Shown piece after piece: positions 34,233-43,651 of a stretch of 64,000 bases of DNA; the stretch's first letter is position 1; every line of letters begins with the position of its first letter. Source of the DNA: Mycolicibacterium sphagni (GTDB lineage Bacteria; Actinomycetota; Actinomycetes; Mycobacteriales; Mycobacteriaceae); contig NZ_NOZR01000032.1 of assembly GCF_002250655.1 (NCBI RefSeq), positions 1 through 64,000 of the forward strand, in the 5' to 3' direction. The notes below the pieces were generated by a model. It did no database searches and had not been told where the DNA came from. It saw only the letters and a program-made list of their open reading frames with translations. Position numbers and translations under genes: made by a program.

Positions 34233-36221
34233 ATGCACACGGTGCGCAGCTTCTGCCGGGTCTGCACGTCGGTTTGTGGCATCCTCGTCGACGTCGAGGG
34301 CGACGAGGTGATCCGCGTCCGCGGCGACAAGGACCACCCTTTCTCCCAGGGCTATACCTGCGGGAAAGGCCGCGCACTGCCGCAGCTGCACCACCATCCC
34401 GACCGTCTTGAACAGCCGCAGATGCGGGTGGACGGCCAATTGCAGGACACCTCGTGGCACACCTGCCTGGACGACCTGGCCACCCGACTGAAGGCGATCA
34501 TCGACGAACACGGACCCTCGGCGGTCGGCTTCTACTTCAGCACCATGGAAAGCGCAGGCTTCCGGATGGCCGAAGCCCTGCACGCCGCCATCGGCACCCC
34601 GGCCAAGTTCAGTCCGCTGACCATCGACGGCACCGCCAAACCGTTGATCTCGGACCTGGTGGGCGGATTCATGGGCCTGTCCGGGCGAACGGACCTCGAC
34701 AACTGCGACTTTCTGATGCTGGTTGGCGTTAATCCTGTTGTCTCCCATGGCCATGCGATCTCGATGCCGAACCCGACGGGCACGGTGCGCGACATCGCCA
34801 AGCGCGGACAGGTCTGGGTGATCGACCCACGACGGACCGAGACCGCCCGGCTGGCCACCGGCCATCTGGCGCCGCGCCCCAGTACCGACCATGCGGTGCT
34901 GGCGTACTTGGTCCGCGAGATCCTGATCGACGGCAGGAAACCCGATGTGCCCGTGCAGGGCCTGGAAGAGCTGACCGCCGCTGTCGAGCCGTTCACCCTC
35001 GAGCACACCGCGTCGCTGACCGACGTCCCCGGGCACGAGTTAGCGCGGTTGGCGACGGCTGTCCGCGAAGCCGGTTGTGTCGCAATCGAAACCGGCACCG
35101 GCGTGACGATGACAGCCGATCGCGGCAACGTCACCCAGTGGCTGGCGTGGGTGCTGATGATCCTCACCGGCGCGATGAACCGGCCGGGCGGCACCTGGTT
35201 CCACCCCGGCTTCGCTTACCAGCTCGAAGTTTTCGGCGATCTACTGCCGATCACGCCGGTCGAGGGATCGTTCGGTCCCGGCCCCCGCAGTCGCCCCGAG
35301 GCTCAAGCGTTCATCAACGAATGGCCGTGCGCCGTGCTGCCCGACGAGGTCGCGGCCGGGAACATCCGCGCGCTGATCAACGTCGGCGGCAGCCTGGTGA
35401 CGTGCATGCCCGAGACGGGCAAGTTGATCCCGGCCCTGCAGAACCTCGAGGTGTTCGCGACCACCGAGATCATCAACAACGAGACCACGCAATTGGCCAC
35501 GCACGTGCTGCCGACTAAGGATCCGCTGGAACGGTCCGACATCACCCTTCACGACGTGCTGAGTTCGCGGGTCTCCGTGCAGTACACGCCTCCCGTCGTA
35601 GCCCCGGTCGGCGAGCGGCGATCGATGTGGTGGGTGTTCGCCGAACTCGGCCGACGACTCGGCTACGACATGGGCAATCTGGGAGATCCTGACACGAGCA
35701 CCGACGACGACGTGCTCGCAGTGCTACTGGCGGGCGCCCGGTCCACCTTCGACGACGTGGCGGCCACGGGTTGGGCCGAGGCGCCGCAGCCGCTGCCGGC
35801 GCCGTGGGTCGATGAGCACATTGAGCGAATGGGTGGCTGGCGGCTGGCTCCCCCGCTGCTGGTTGACCAGCTCACCGCCCTGCAACCGGCGTCCGCGCCA
35901 CTGATGATGGTGCCGCGCCGACAGCGCAACAAGCTCAACGGCCAGCTTGATTTTCTGGGTGAACGCGCCGACATCCTCATCAGTCCGGCGGACGGCGAGG
36001 CCGCTGGGATTGTCAACGGCCAACCGGTGACCGTGCGTAGCGCCAGCGGCGAATTGACCGGTGTGGCAAAGGTTGACGACTCCATCAGGCGGGGAGTCGT
36101 GTCGATCCCACATGGCCATCACGACGCCAATGTCAATCGGTTGACCAACAAAGACGACATCGACCGAGTGACCGGAATGGTGCGCTACTCGGGCATTCCT
36201 GTGAGCCTGCACCCCGGCTGA
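34233..36221 (+). CDS. Molybdopterin oxidoreductase (formate dehydrogenase/nitrate reductase-like)
   Basis: 662 residues. N-terminal [4Fe-4S] Cys set C-x2-C-x3-C in FCRVCTSVCG (residues 8, 11, 15) and a fourth in YTCGKG (about 44). Molybdopterin-dinucleotide binding regions follow, with the C-terminal MopB domain around PRRQRNKLNGQ and IPHGHHDANVNRLT. No Tat signal, so it is cytoplasmic. The acceptor and substrate are unknown. The start is ATG 34233; an in-frame extension back to 34131 encodes the monooxygenase remnant. Confidence 0.88.
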   Translation: MHTVRSFCRVCTSVCGILVDVEGDEVIRVRGDKDHPFSQGYTCGKGRALPQLHHHPDRLEQPQMRVDGQLQDTSWHTCLDDLATRLKAIIDEHGPSAVGFYFSTMESAGFRMAEALHAAIGTPAKFSPLTIDGTAKPLISDLVGGFMGLSGRTDLDNCDFLMLVGVNPVVSHGHAISMPNPTGTVRDIAKRGQVWVIDPRRTETARLATGHLAPRPSTDHAVLAYLVREILIDGRKPDVPVQGLEELTAAVEPFTLEHTASLTDVPGHELARLATAVREAGCVAIETGTGVTMTADRGNVTQWLAWVLMILTGAMNRPGGTWFHPGFAYQLEVFGDLLPITPVEGSFGPGPRSRPEAQAFINEWPCAVLPDEVAAGNIRALINVGGSLVTCMPETGKLIPALQNLEVFATTEIINNETTQLATHVLPTKDPLERSDITLHDVLSSRVSVQYTPPVVAPVGERRSMWWVFAELGRRLGYDMGNLGDPDTSTDDDVLAVLLAGARSTFDDVAATGWAEAPQPLPAPWVDEHIERMGGWRLAPPLLVDQLTALQPASAPLMMVPRRQRNKLNGQLDFLGERADILISPADGEAAGIVNGQPVTVRSASGELTGVAKVDDSIRRGVVSIPHGHHDANVNRLTNKDDIDRVTGMVRYSGIPVSLHPG

Positions 36222-36243
36222 TTGCGATTCGGCGCGGAATCGC

Positions 36244-38865
36244 TCAGGCGGTCAGTTCGATGACGTGCGCGTCCTGCACGCCGATGTAGCGAGTGGGTGT
36301 GCAGGTGAGAACGATGACCTGCCCGTTGTCGCCCACGGTGTCGAACACGGCGCCCATCTTGGTCAACCGGTCGGGGTCGGTGAAACCCAGCGCGTCGTCG
36401 ATGACCACCGGCACGGTGTCCTCGGTCGCGACCAGCGCCGCTCCGGCCAGCCGGGCCAGAATACCGAGTTGCTCCTTGGCGCCACCCGACAGAGATTCGT
36501 AGGGAACGGTACGACCGTCCAACGTACGGTTGCAGATTCGCAGATCACTGTCGATCTCGACTTCGAAGGTCGGTCCGAACACCGGGCGTCCCAGTCGCTC
36601 GATCTCGGTGCGGAACGGCGCGACATAGCGCTGCCTGGTGTTGTCCCGGTGACGTGTCATCACCGACCGCAGCAGCTGGGCCGACCTGGCCCGGCGGGAC
36701 ACCCGCGAATGCTCGGCGAACGCGTGCTCCCAGGCGATCTGGGCGGCGTCGAGGCTGCCCTTGCGTCCCTCGTTGCCCATCACCCCGAGCTCGACGCTGA
36801 TGTCGTTGAGCGCCTGCCCGATTCCGGTGTGTTCGCGTTCCAGCTCCGCAGCCGCTGCGGTAGCTGCATTCAATTCCGCTTGCACCGCAACGGGATCCGC
36901 CGCAGCATAACGCTGTGCAAGCTCGGCGACCGCGCCGTCGGCCTGACGGCGCGCCTCGATGTCGGCTGCGGCTTGTTCGGCGATCTGCTCATCACCGGCA
37001 ATCGCCCGCTGGTCGGCGAGACGCCGGGTCGCGGCCTCGAGCTCAGCACTGGCGTCGGCGAGCTTCGAACGCAGAACCGTTGCCTGCGTGCTCTTTTCGG
37101 TCAGTTGGACGTTGGCACCTGCAACGGCCCGCTGGTGCAGATCGGCTTGGGCGCGTGCGCTCTCGCGCGCCTCGACGGCCGCGACGAACGCGGCCCGCGC
37201 GGCACCACCGTCGACACCTGCGGCGACGAGCGCGGGCGAGATCGCCTCGCGCAGGGATGCCAACCGCGCGCGCATCTGGGTGACGCCCTCGTCTTCGCAG
37301 AGGCCGGCCAGGGTGGCGGCCAACTGATCGCGGGTGCTGGCCAGCGCGCGGCGGCGCTGCTCGATCAGCCGCGCGGAATCCAGGTCGGCAGCCCCACCTT
37401 GCTGCAGCGCTTCGGCCAAAACCCGTTGCGCCGCTTCGAGCTTGGCCTGGGCTCCCGAGGTAGTGGCGCCCGGGTCGATCCGCACACTGACCATCCCCGG
37501 CAGCTCCACGGTGGTCGGTGACGAACTCGCCGGCGCCCAGCGCTGGCCCGCCGACAACCGGACGGTCTGCTCCCCTACCGTCAGTTCGAGGTCGGTCGCC
37601 GCGGTGAATTCGACCGTCGCGGCGGTCAGCGCGAGCTGAGCCTCGATGCGTTCGACCAGCGCCGAGGCCGACTCGATGTCGGCCATGACGTCGCTGGTCA
37701 GCGTGATCTCGGCGAGCTCGCGGTTCAGCCCGGCCAGCTGTTGCTCGGCCGACTCGATGCGTTCCAGGCGCGCGGCCAGCCGTTGCGCCTGCTCATTTCC
37801 GGCCAGCGCGTCCACCACCCGGCGGGTCTCATCGACTGCTTCGGAGGCAGCGTTGAACGCGGTGGCCGATTCTCCCGTTGCGGCATAGGCCATTTCGACC
37901 ACTTCGCGGGCGGTGTGCTCAGCCTCGATGGCGGCGGCCAGTTTGGATCGCACCTCGGTGACGGCCACGGTGCGTGCGGCCACGTCATCGCGCAGTCGCA
38001 CCCGTTCGGTCTGCGCGGCGCTCGACGCGGCGCAGGTTCCCTGCGCCGCGGTCGCGACGAGCTCGGCCTTCCGCAGCTCGCCGGCGAGCTCGCCCAGCGC
38101 GCCGGCCGCCGCCAGGGCGGCGGCCAAGCGCTGGGCGATGCCGTCCCGGTGAGCCGTCAACCCGGCCAGCCGCTCCGCCAGCTCCGCGTGCCTGTGCACC
38201 CGATCGTCGACTTCGGCCACAGCGGCCGCGCAACGGGCTACGTCGTCGTCGGCACTGCGCAGTTGGGCGATCGCCGCCGCCCACTCCCCCGTCGGCCGGC
38301 CCGTCGCGGTGAAGTACCTGCCGAATTCGGCGTCGATACGTTCGATCAGCAGCGGTTCGGTACCCGACAGCGCCGCGTCGTCGCCCGCCGCCAGATCCAG
38401 GGCGCGCGACAACGCATCACACTCAGACAGGTCGACCGCGGCCGTCGAGCTGGTCTGCAATACCCGCTGCGCGTGCCACAGCGCTGTATCGACCGTCTCG
38501 GAGAGCATGGCCAGCACCCGGTCGTGGGCCTCATCCCCGGTCAGCTGCTCGCGGCGCGGCGCCAGGACGGTCAGTTCGGTCTCGCACTTCTTGTGGAAGC
38601 GCTTGCGATAGTGGAAACGGTATGGGCCCGTGCTGATCTCGGCGGTGACCTCGGAACCGACGTCCGCGTGCGTCGGCTTGACCTGCTTGACTTCCTTCTT
38701 CGTCGAGCGATCCTTGGACTCCAGCAGCAGATCGAGTGCTTCGATCATCGACGTCTTGCCGACTTCGTTGTCCCCACATACGACGACCACACCGTGATCG
38801 GGAAATTCGATGTCGCGGTGTGCGATTCCGCGGTAGTTGGTCAGGATCAGGCGGTGCAGTTTCAT
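36244..38865 (-). CDS. SbcC-like AAA ATPase (coiled-coil DNA repair ATPase)
   Basis: 873 residues. Walker A CGDNEVGKTS at about 34, long Ala/Glu/Arg-rich coiled coils from about 180 to 760, signature SLSGGAKEQL and Walker B VPVVIDDALGF near the C-terminus. No CxxC zinc hook is visible between the coils. It should partner the overlapping SbcD-like nuclease in DNA end processing. Its ATG overlaps that gene's stop (ATGA). Shorter than E. coli SbcC; corresponds in context to Rv1278. Confidence 0.85.
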   Translation of the reverse strand: MKLHRLILTNYRGIAHRDIEFPDHGVVVVCGDNEVGKTSMIEALDLLLESKDRSTKKEVKQVKPTHADVGSEVTAEISTGPYRFHYRKRFHKKCETELTVLAPRREQLTGDEAHDRVLAMLSETVDTALWHAQRVLQTSSTAAVDLSECDALSRALDLAAGDDAALSGTEPLLIERIDAEFGRYFTATGRPTGEWAAAIAQLRSADDDVARCAAAVAEVDDRVHRHAELAERLAGLTAHRDGIAQRLAAALAAAGALGELAGELRKAELVATAAQGTCAASSAAQTERVRLRDDVAARTVAVTEVRSKLAAAIEAEHTAREVVEMAYAATGESATAFNAASEAVDETRRVVDALAGNEQAQRLAARLERIESAEQQLAGLNRELAEITLTSDVMADIESASALVERIEAQLALTAATVEFTAATDLELTVGEQTVRLSAGQRWAPASSSPTTVELPGMVSVRIDPGATTSGAQAKLEAAQRVLAEALQQGGAADLDSARLIEQRRRALASTRDQLAATLAGLCEDEGVTQMRARLASLREAISPALVAAGVDGGAARAAFVAAVEARESARAQADLHQRAVAGANVQLTEKSTQATVLRSKLADASAELEAATRRLADQRAIAGDEQIAEQAAADIEARRQADGAVAELAQRYAAADPVAVQAELNAATAAAAELEREHTGIGQALNDISVELGVMGNEGRKGSLDAAQIAWEHAFAEHSRVSRRARSAQLLRSVMTRHRDNTRQRYVAPFRTEIERLGRPVFGPTFEVEIDSDLRICNRTLDGRTVPYESLSGGAKEQLGILARLAGAALVATEDTVPVVIDDALGFTDPDRLTKMGAVFDTVGDNGQVIVLTCTPTRYIGVQDAHVIELTA

Positions 38866-40013
38866 GCCGCACTCCCCCCGGCCAGCCGCAGCAACAGCCC
38901 CAGCGCACCCTGGGCGTCGTGGGCTGCGTCGCCGTCGCCGGAACGGGCCGCGGCGACCAGCTCGTCGACGGCAGCCGCGGCGAATCCCCCGATTCCGAGA
39001 TCGTCGAACTCGCCGTCGGCAGGCATCACCGCGATGCTGGTGTGCCGCTCCCACGTACCCAGCCAGGCGAACAGCCGCACGTACTTGTCCAGGCAGGCAT
39101 CGAGCGCGGCGCGGTCGGTGACGGTGAGCGAACCCGTCAATCCCAACCGCACCACCGTGCGCTCCTTGTCCGGCAGCAGGTCGAGATTGAGGTCGAGGTC
39201 CGCGATGTCACGGCTGTCGTCGACCTGGCGGTGCAGGGTGACGAACCGCCAGCGCCCGACGTCGTACGACTCGACGGTAACCGGGTGGGCCGGGTCAGCT
39301 TCGTCGATGTCGACTACCAGCACGTGACCCGGGTCCGCCTCGACGTCGTCGAAGTTGGTCACCTCGGGCGAGCCCGAGTACCAGACCCGTCCGCCACCTC
39401 CGACACAGGTGCGAGAGTGCTTGTCCCCCAAGGCGACATAGTGGACCGTGCCATGGTTGACAGCCTCGGACAGACCAGTCATCCGGATCAGCGACGGCTT
39501 GCCCGGATCCGGATCGAGCACGTCAACCCCGCCGTGGGCGACCAGGATGCGGGTGGTGCCGTCGGCGGGCAGATCGGCGAGCACGGCGGCCACCAGGTCG
39601 GTGGTCGGCGCCTTGGTACGCCAGGGGGCGACGACGAGTTGCACCCCGGGACGCACCTCCCACACCCCGTCGCGGTCCAGGACGATCACGTTGTCCGGGC
39701 ATTCGGCCGTGAACAGCGCGCTGGTGTACACCGACGACGCGTCCAGCGGGTCGTGGTTGCCCGGCAGCAGATAGACCGGAACGCCGATGGCGCGCATGGC
39801 TTCCAGCGACTGGCTGATCACCTTCGGCGCGAGCTGGTTGTGCTCGAATACGTCGCCGGCCACCACGACGAACTCCGCACCGGTCCGCTGGGCCAGCGCG
39901 CCGAGCCCGGCCACCGCGTCGCGCCGGGCGGCGGAGTACCGAGGCTGGGCTTCACCTTCCAGGAAGTGCCGCGTCATGCCGAGCTGCCAGTCGGCGGTGT
40001 GCACGAATCGCAT
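38862..40013 (-). CDS. SbcD/Mre11-like metallophosphoesterase
   Basis: 383 residues, calcineurin-like nuclease domain. Motifs are HTADWQLG, VVAGDVFEHN, LPGNHDP, LVAHGGVD and ALGDKHSR. Motif I carries Gln where SbcD has the metal-binding His (DxH), and the last motif reads GDKH in place of GHxH. Other ligands are kept. The start at ATG 40013 begins the conserved domain. It forms an operon with the SbcC-like ATPase and corresponds in context to Rv1277. Confidence 0.85.
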   Translation of the reverse strand: MRFVHTADWQLGMTRHFLEGEAQPRYSAARRDAVAGLGALAQRTGAEFVVVAGDVFEHNQLAPKVISQSLEAMRAIGVPVYLLPGNHDPLDASSVYTSALFTAECPDNVIVLDRDGVWEVRPGVQLVVAPWRTKAPTTDLVAAVLADLPADGTTRILVAHGGVDVLDPDPGKPSLIRMTGLSEAVNHGTVHYVALGDKHSRTCVGGGGRVWYSGSPEVTNFDDVEADPGHVLVVDIDEADPAHPVTVESYDVGRWRFVTLHRQVDDSRDIADLDLNLDLLPDKERTVVRLGLTGSLTVTDRAALDACLDKYVRLFAWLGTWERHTSIAVMPADGEFDDLGIGGFAAAAVDELVAAARSGDGDAAHDAQGALGLLLRLAGGSAA

Positions 40014-40130
40014 TTCCCTGGTGTCCCGTTCTCGTCTCGTCGTCGAGTGCTGCGGCGAGTGTAGGGCGCAGCGCCGACAACTCTGCGGACCTCGACCGGC
40101 ATGTGCGCGTAAGGATCTACCCTTACGTCC

Positions 40131-40637
40131 GTGACCGCGCCACAACGCACCTTGGTGCTCATGCGCCATGCCAAGTCGGATTACCCGAACGGGGTGCCCG
40201 ACCATGACCGGCCGCTGGCCGCCCGCGGAATTCGGGAAGCCAGTCTGGCCGGCGACTGGCTGCGGGCCAACGTCCCCGCGATCGATCTGGTGCTGTGCTC
40301 GTCGGCGACCAGAACCCGTCAGACCCTGGACCGCACCCAGATCAGCGCGCCGGCGACCTACTCCGAGCGGCTCTACGGTGCGACCGCGGGAACGATGATC
40401 GACGAGATCAACAACGTCGACGACGATGTCGCCACCCTGCTGGTGGTCGGCCACGAACCCACGATGAGCCACGTGGCGCTCGGCCTCGCCAATCCGGACG
40501 GATCGCACACCGGCGCCGCCGAACGCATCGCGGTGAAATACCCGACGTCGGCCATCGCGGTGCTGAGTGTTCCGGTCGGCTGGGCCGGCCTGCAGCTCAA
40601 CGGCGCCGAACTCACCGCATTCCACGTGCCCCGGTAG
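40131..40637 (+). CDS. Histidine phosphatase, SixA-like
   Basis: 168 residues. The phosphohistidine motif LMRHAKSDYP sits near residue 10. DHDRPLAARG and the second catalytic His in VVGHEPTMS follow. Removes phosphate from phosphohistidine or small phosphoesters. Starts with GTG. Its stop abuts the stop of lprC with no gap. Context matches Rv1276c. Confidence 0.88.
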   Translation: MTAPQRTLVLMRHAKSDYPNGVPDHDRPLAARGIREASLAGDWLRANVPAIDLVLCSSATRTRQTLDRTQISAPATYSERLYGATAGTMIDEINNVDDDVATLLVVGHEPTMSHVALGLANPDGSHTGAAERIAVKYPTSAIAVLSVPVGWAGLQLNGAELTAFHVPR

Positions 40638-41186
40638 TTAGGAGTTGGTCGCCAGCGTCAGCTCCATCAACTTGATGGCCTGACCACACGCATCGATGCC
40701 GGGCGCCTGCGGATTGACCCACCAGCCGACGACACCGGCGGCGTCGCTGGCGACTCCGCATCCACCGTTGGGATCATTGGTCCGCATCACGATCGACGGC
40801 ACACCGGCGATCGCCCGGTTCTCGATCTGGTACTTGAGGAACTGGGCCACCGACTTCTCGTTGTCGAGGCTGCCCTGCTCGTACCAGAACCGGGTGATGT
40901 CGACCAGACCGGCGGGGTTGGCAGCCTGCCAGCGGCACACCGCACCGACGAACGTGCTCTGGATGTCCAGCGGATCAGCACCCACCGTCTTGGCCAGGAT
41001 GTCGTTGGTGAGGACGTCGCATTCCTTGAGCAGGTTCGGGTACTGCTGCGCGGAATTGTCATTGCGCGACGTACTGCCCGAACCCGACTTCGCCGCGGTT
41101 CCGTCCACCGTCTTGGCGCAACCGCTGACCACCGCCAACGCGGTGAGGACCGTCATCGCCAGCGCAGCGGACCGGCGCGGGCTCAT
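40638..41186 (-). CDS. lprC: LprC-like lipoprotein
   Basis: 182 residues. Lipobox VSGC at about residue 23. The mature part is a small DUF3558-type domain with Cys in KECDVL, GAVCRW, GGCGVA and DACGQA, probably two disulfides. Surface anchored, function unknown. The ATG overlaps the stop of lprB (ATGA). Symbol assigned from order and length relative to Rv1275. Confidence 0.8.
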   Translation of the reverse strand: MSPRRSAALAMTVLTALAVVSGCAKTVDGTAAKSGSGSTSRNDNSAQQYPNLLKECDVLTNDILAKTVGADPLDIQSTFVGAVCRWQAANPAGLVDITRFWYEQGSLDNEKSVAQFLKYQIENRAIAGVPSIVMRTNDPNGGCGVASDAAGVVGWWVNPQAPGIDACGQAIKLMELTLATNS

Positions 41187-41740
41187 TTGGAATTCACGAT
41201 CGATTGCCGGGTCAGTTCCTTGGCCACGTCGCAGGCCGGCGGGAAGGGCTTCTCGGCGAAGCTGACCGACCACTCGATGAAATCGTCGTTGAACTGGATG
41301 CCGACCTCGCACAGGTTGTCCCCCAGAGTCGGATCGGTGCCGACGGCGATGAATCCGCTGTGGCCCTCGATATTGATGTCCTCGACGCTGGTGCGTGACA
41401 GTTCCTCGGTCTTGCGCTCACGCCCGATGGGGCTACCCCGGTACCAGGTGAAGGAGAAGTGCGGCCCGAGAATGCCGCCGCCGGCCAGCCACTGACAGCC
41501 GATGGAGTTCTTCGCCGTGTTCACCAAGCCGGTGACCCGGGTCTGCTGGGCCATCGTCTGGTCGCTGATGCCGCCGCACTCCGGAAACATCGGGCCGTGT
41601 TTGGCGTTGCCCGGCTGCGGGGTGCTGGGCTGCGACGCTTGGTTTTGACCGGGGCCGCTGCCCGAGCCGGAGCATGCGCCGAGCGCTGGGATGGCGGCCA
41701 CGATCGCGAGGGCCACCGCGAGTTGGCGCGTCGCTGTCAT
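41183..41740 (-). CDS. lprB: LprB-like lipoprotein
   Basis: 185 residues, the length recalled for Rv1274. Signal peptide MTATRQLAVALAIVAAIPALGAC gives the lipobox LGAC. The mature part resembles its neighbour LprC (four Cys: PECGG, IGCQW, LCEVG, PACDV), so they are probably paralogues of one DUF3558 type. Start at ATG 41740 with GCAGGTGCGC upstream; a longer frame lacks a signal peptide. Confidence 0.8.
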   Translation of the reverse strand: MTATRQLAVALAIVAAIPALGACSGSGSGPGQNQASQPSTPQPGNAKHGPMFPECGGISDQTMAQQTRVTGLVNTAKNSIGCQWLAGGGILGPHFSFTWYRGSPIGRERKTEELSRTSVEDINIEGHSGFIAVGTDPTLGDNLCEVGIQFNDDFIEWSVSFAEKPFPPACDVAKELTRQSIVNSK

Positions 41741-41905
41741 GCGCACCTGCTGCGAGTCACAGCATGCACTGTAGCGGCCACCCACTATCCCAACCACCGA
41801 CATGCCGCTTGACCTGCCACTTTATCGCGGTTTCCTGCGGGGCGCGGTGACAGGACGCGACGCGACCCGGCCATCGCGGAATCCGGGGTGTGCGACAGTA
41901 GCGAA

Positions 41906-43651
41906 ATGCTCCTGGCGCTGCTGAGACGGTATATCCGGCCGTACCGGCAGCTGGTCGCGGCGGTGATGACGCTGCAGACCATCAGCACCCTGGCGTCCTT
42001 GTATCTACCCACTGTCAACGCCGCGATCATCGACGACGGTGTGGCCAAGGGCGACACCGGGCTGATCACCGAATTAGGCATGGTGATGCTGGCGGTGACC
42101 GGCCTGCAGGTGGTCTGCGCGGTCGGCGCGGTCTACTTCGGCTCCCGCACCGGTATGGGCTTCGGCCGCGATCTGCGGTCGGCGATGTTCCACCAAGTCA
42201 CCACGTTTTCCGCGCAGGAGACCGCGCGGTTCGGTGCGCCATCGCTGCTGACCCGGACCACCAACGACGTCCAGCAGATCCAGGTGCTGATCCAGATGAC
42301 CACCACGACGCTGGTGACCGCACCGATCATGTGCATCGGCGGCATCATCATGGCGATCCATCAGGACGCCGGGCTGTCCTGGCTACTGCTGGTCAGCATT
42401 CCGGTGCTGGCGCTGTCCAACTTTTGGATCGTCTCGCGCATGCTGCCGATCTTCCGCGGCATGCAACGGCTCATCGACGGCATCAACCGGGTGTTGCGCG
42501 AACAGCTCTCCGGCATCCGGGTCATTCGCGCCTTCGCCAGGGAGCCCTTCGAGCGGGAGCGCTTCGCCGTCGCCAACGTGGCGGTGTCAGGTACCGCGCT
42601 GGCCGCCGGCCGCTGGCAGGCGCTGATGCTGCCGGTCACCACACTGACCATCAACATCTCCAGCGTCGCCCTGATCTGGTTCGGTGGGCTGCGCATCGAC
42701 AGCGGCCACATGCAGGTCGGCTCGCTGATCGCGTTCCTGTCCTACTTCATGCAAATTCTGATGGCCGTGTTGATGGCCACCCTGATCCTGGTGATGCTGC
42801 CCCGCGCCGCGGTGTGCGCCGAACGGATCAGCGAGGTGCTGGGCACGCAATCCGCGGTCAGCAGCCCGGCTTCGCCGCAGCACCCGCCCGGAGGTATCCG
42901 CGGTGCGATCACCCTCGACCATGCGACGTTCCGCTACCCCGGCGCGGAGCGTGCTGTCCTGGAGGATGTTTCGCTGACCGCGCGGCCGGGGACGACGACG
43001 GCGGTGGTCGGCAGCACGGGATCCGGCAAGTCCACCCTGATCGCGCTGATCTGCCGACTCTACGACGTCACCGACGGCGCGGTCAGTGTCGACGGCATCG
43101 ACGTGCGAGACTACGACACCGAAACTCTCTGGTCGACATTGGGTTTGGTGCCGCAGCGGGGTTACCTCTTCTCTGGAACGGTCGCCGACAACTTGCGCTA
43201 CGGCAAAGCCGACGCCACTGAGGACGAGATGTGGTCGGCACTGCGGGTGGCAGCCGCCGACGACTTCGTGCGCGGCCATCCCGACGCACTTGATATGCGG
43301 GTCGCCCAGGGCGGCATCAACTTCTCCGGCGGTCAGCGCCAGCGGCTGGCGATCGCGCGCGCGGTGATCCGGCGTCCGGCGATCTATCTGTTCGACGACG
43401 CGTTCTCGGCCCTCGACGTCCACACCGACGCCCGTGTCCGCGCCGCTCTGCGCGAAGTGTCCGCAGACGCGACGGTGATCATTGTCTCCCAGCGTATTTC
43501 GACGGTCGCGCACGCCGACAACATCGTCGTCATCGACGGTGGCCGGGTCGTCGGGTCCGGCACCCACGGCGAGCTGCTGGCCGACTGCGAGACGTATGCG
43601 GAGTTCGCCGATTCACAGTCGGTCGGTGCCGGCGTCGGAGGCGCGCAGTGA
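41906..43651 (+). CDS. ABC exporter half-transporter (Rv1273c-like)
   Basis: 581 residues. A six-helix transmembrane domain (1-310) precedes an ATPase domain with Walker A GSTGSGKS (about 375), signature FSGGQRQR and Walker B YLFDDAFSALD. The Walker B carries Asp in place of the catalytic Glu, so this is the degenerate half of a heterodimer. ATG 41906 is chosen because MLLALLRRYIRPYR matches the mycobacterial homologue. Confidence 0.9.
   Translation: MLLALLRRYIRPYRQLVAAVMTLQTISTLASLYLPTVNAAIIDDGVAKGDTGLITELGMVMLAVTGLQVVCAVGAVYFGSRTGMGFGRDLRSAMFHQVTTFSAQETARFGAPSLLTRTTNDVQQIQVLIQMTTTTLVTAPIMCIGGIIMAIHQDAGLSWLLLVSIPVLALSNFWIVSRMLPIFRGMQRLIDGINRVLREQLSGIRVIRAFAREPFERERFAVANVAVSGTALAAGRWQALMLPVTTLTINISSVALIWFGGLRIDSGHMQVGSLIAFLSYFMQILMAVLMATLILVMLPRAAVCAERISEVLGTQSAVSSPASPQHPPGGIRGAITLDHATFRYPGAERAVLEDVSLTARPGTTTAVVGSTGSGKSTLIALICRLYDVTDGAVSVDGIDVRDYDTETLWSTLGLVPQRGYLFSGTVADNLRYGKADATEDEMWSALRVAAADDFVRGHPDALDMRVAQGGINFSGGQRQRLAIARAVIRRPAIYLFDDAFSALDVHTDARVRAALREVSADATVIIVSQRISTVAHADNIVVIDGGRVVGSGTHGELLADCETYAEFADSQSVGAGVGGAQ

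Noticed and set aside
37741..39327. Plus-strand open frame of 528 codons opposite the SbcC-like gene
   Set aside because: Reverse frame of Ala/Glu/Arg-rich coiled-coil sequence; no motifs.
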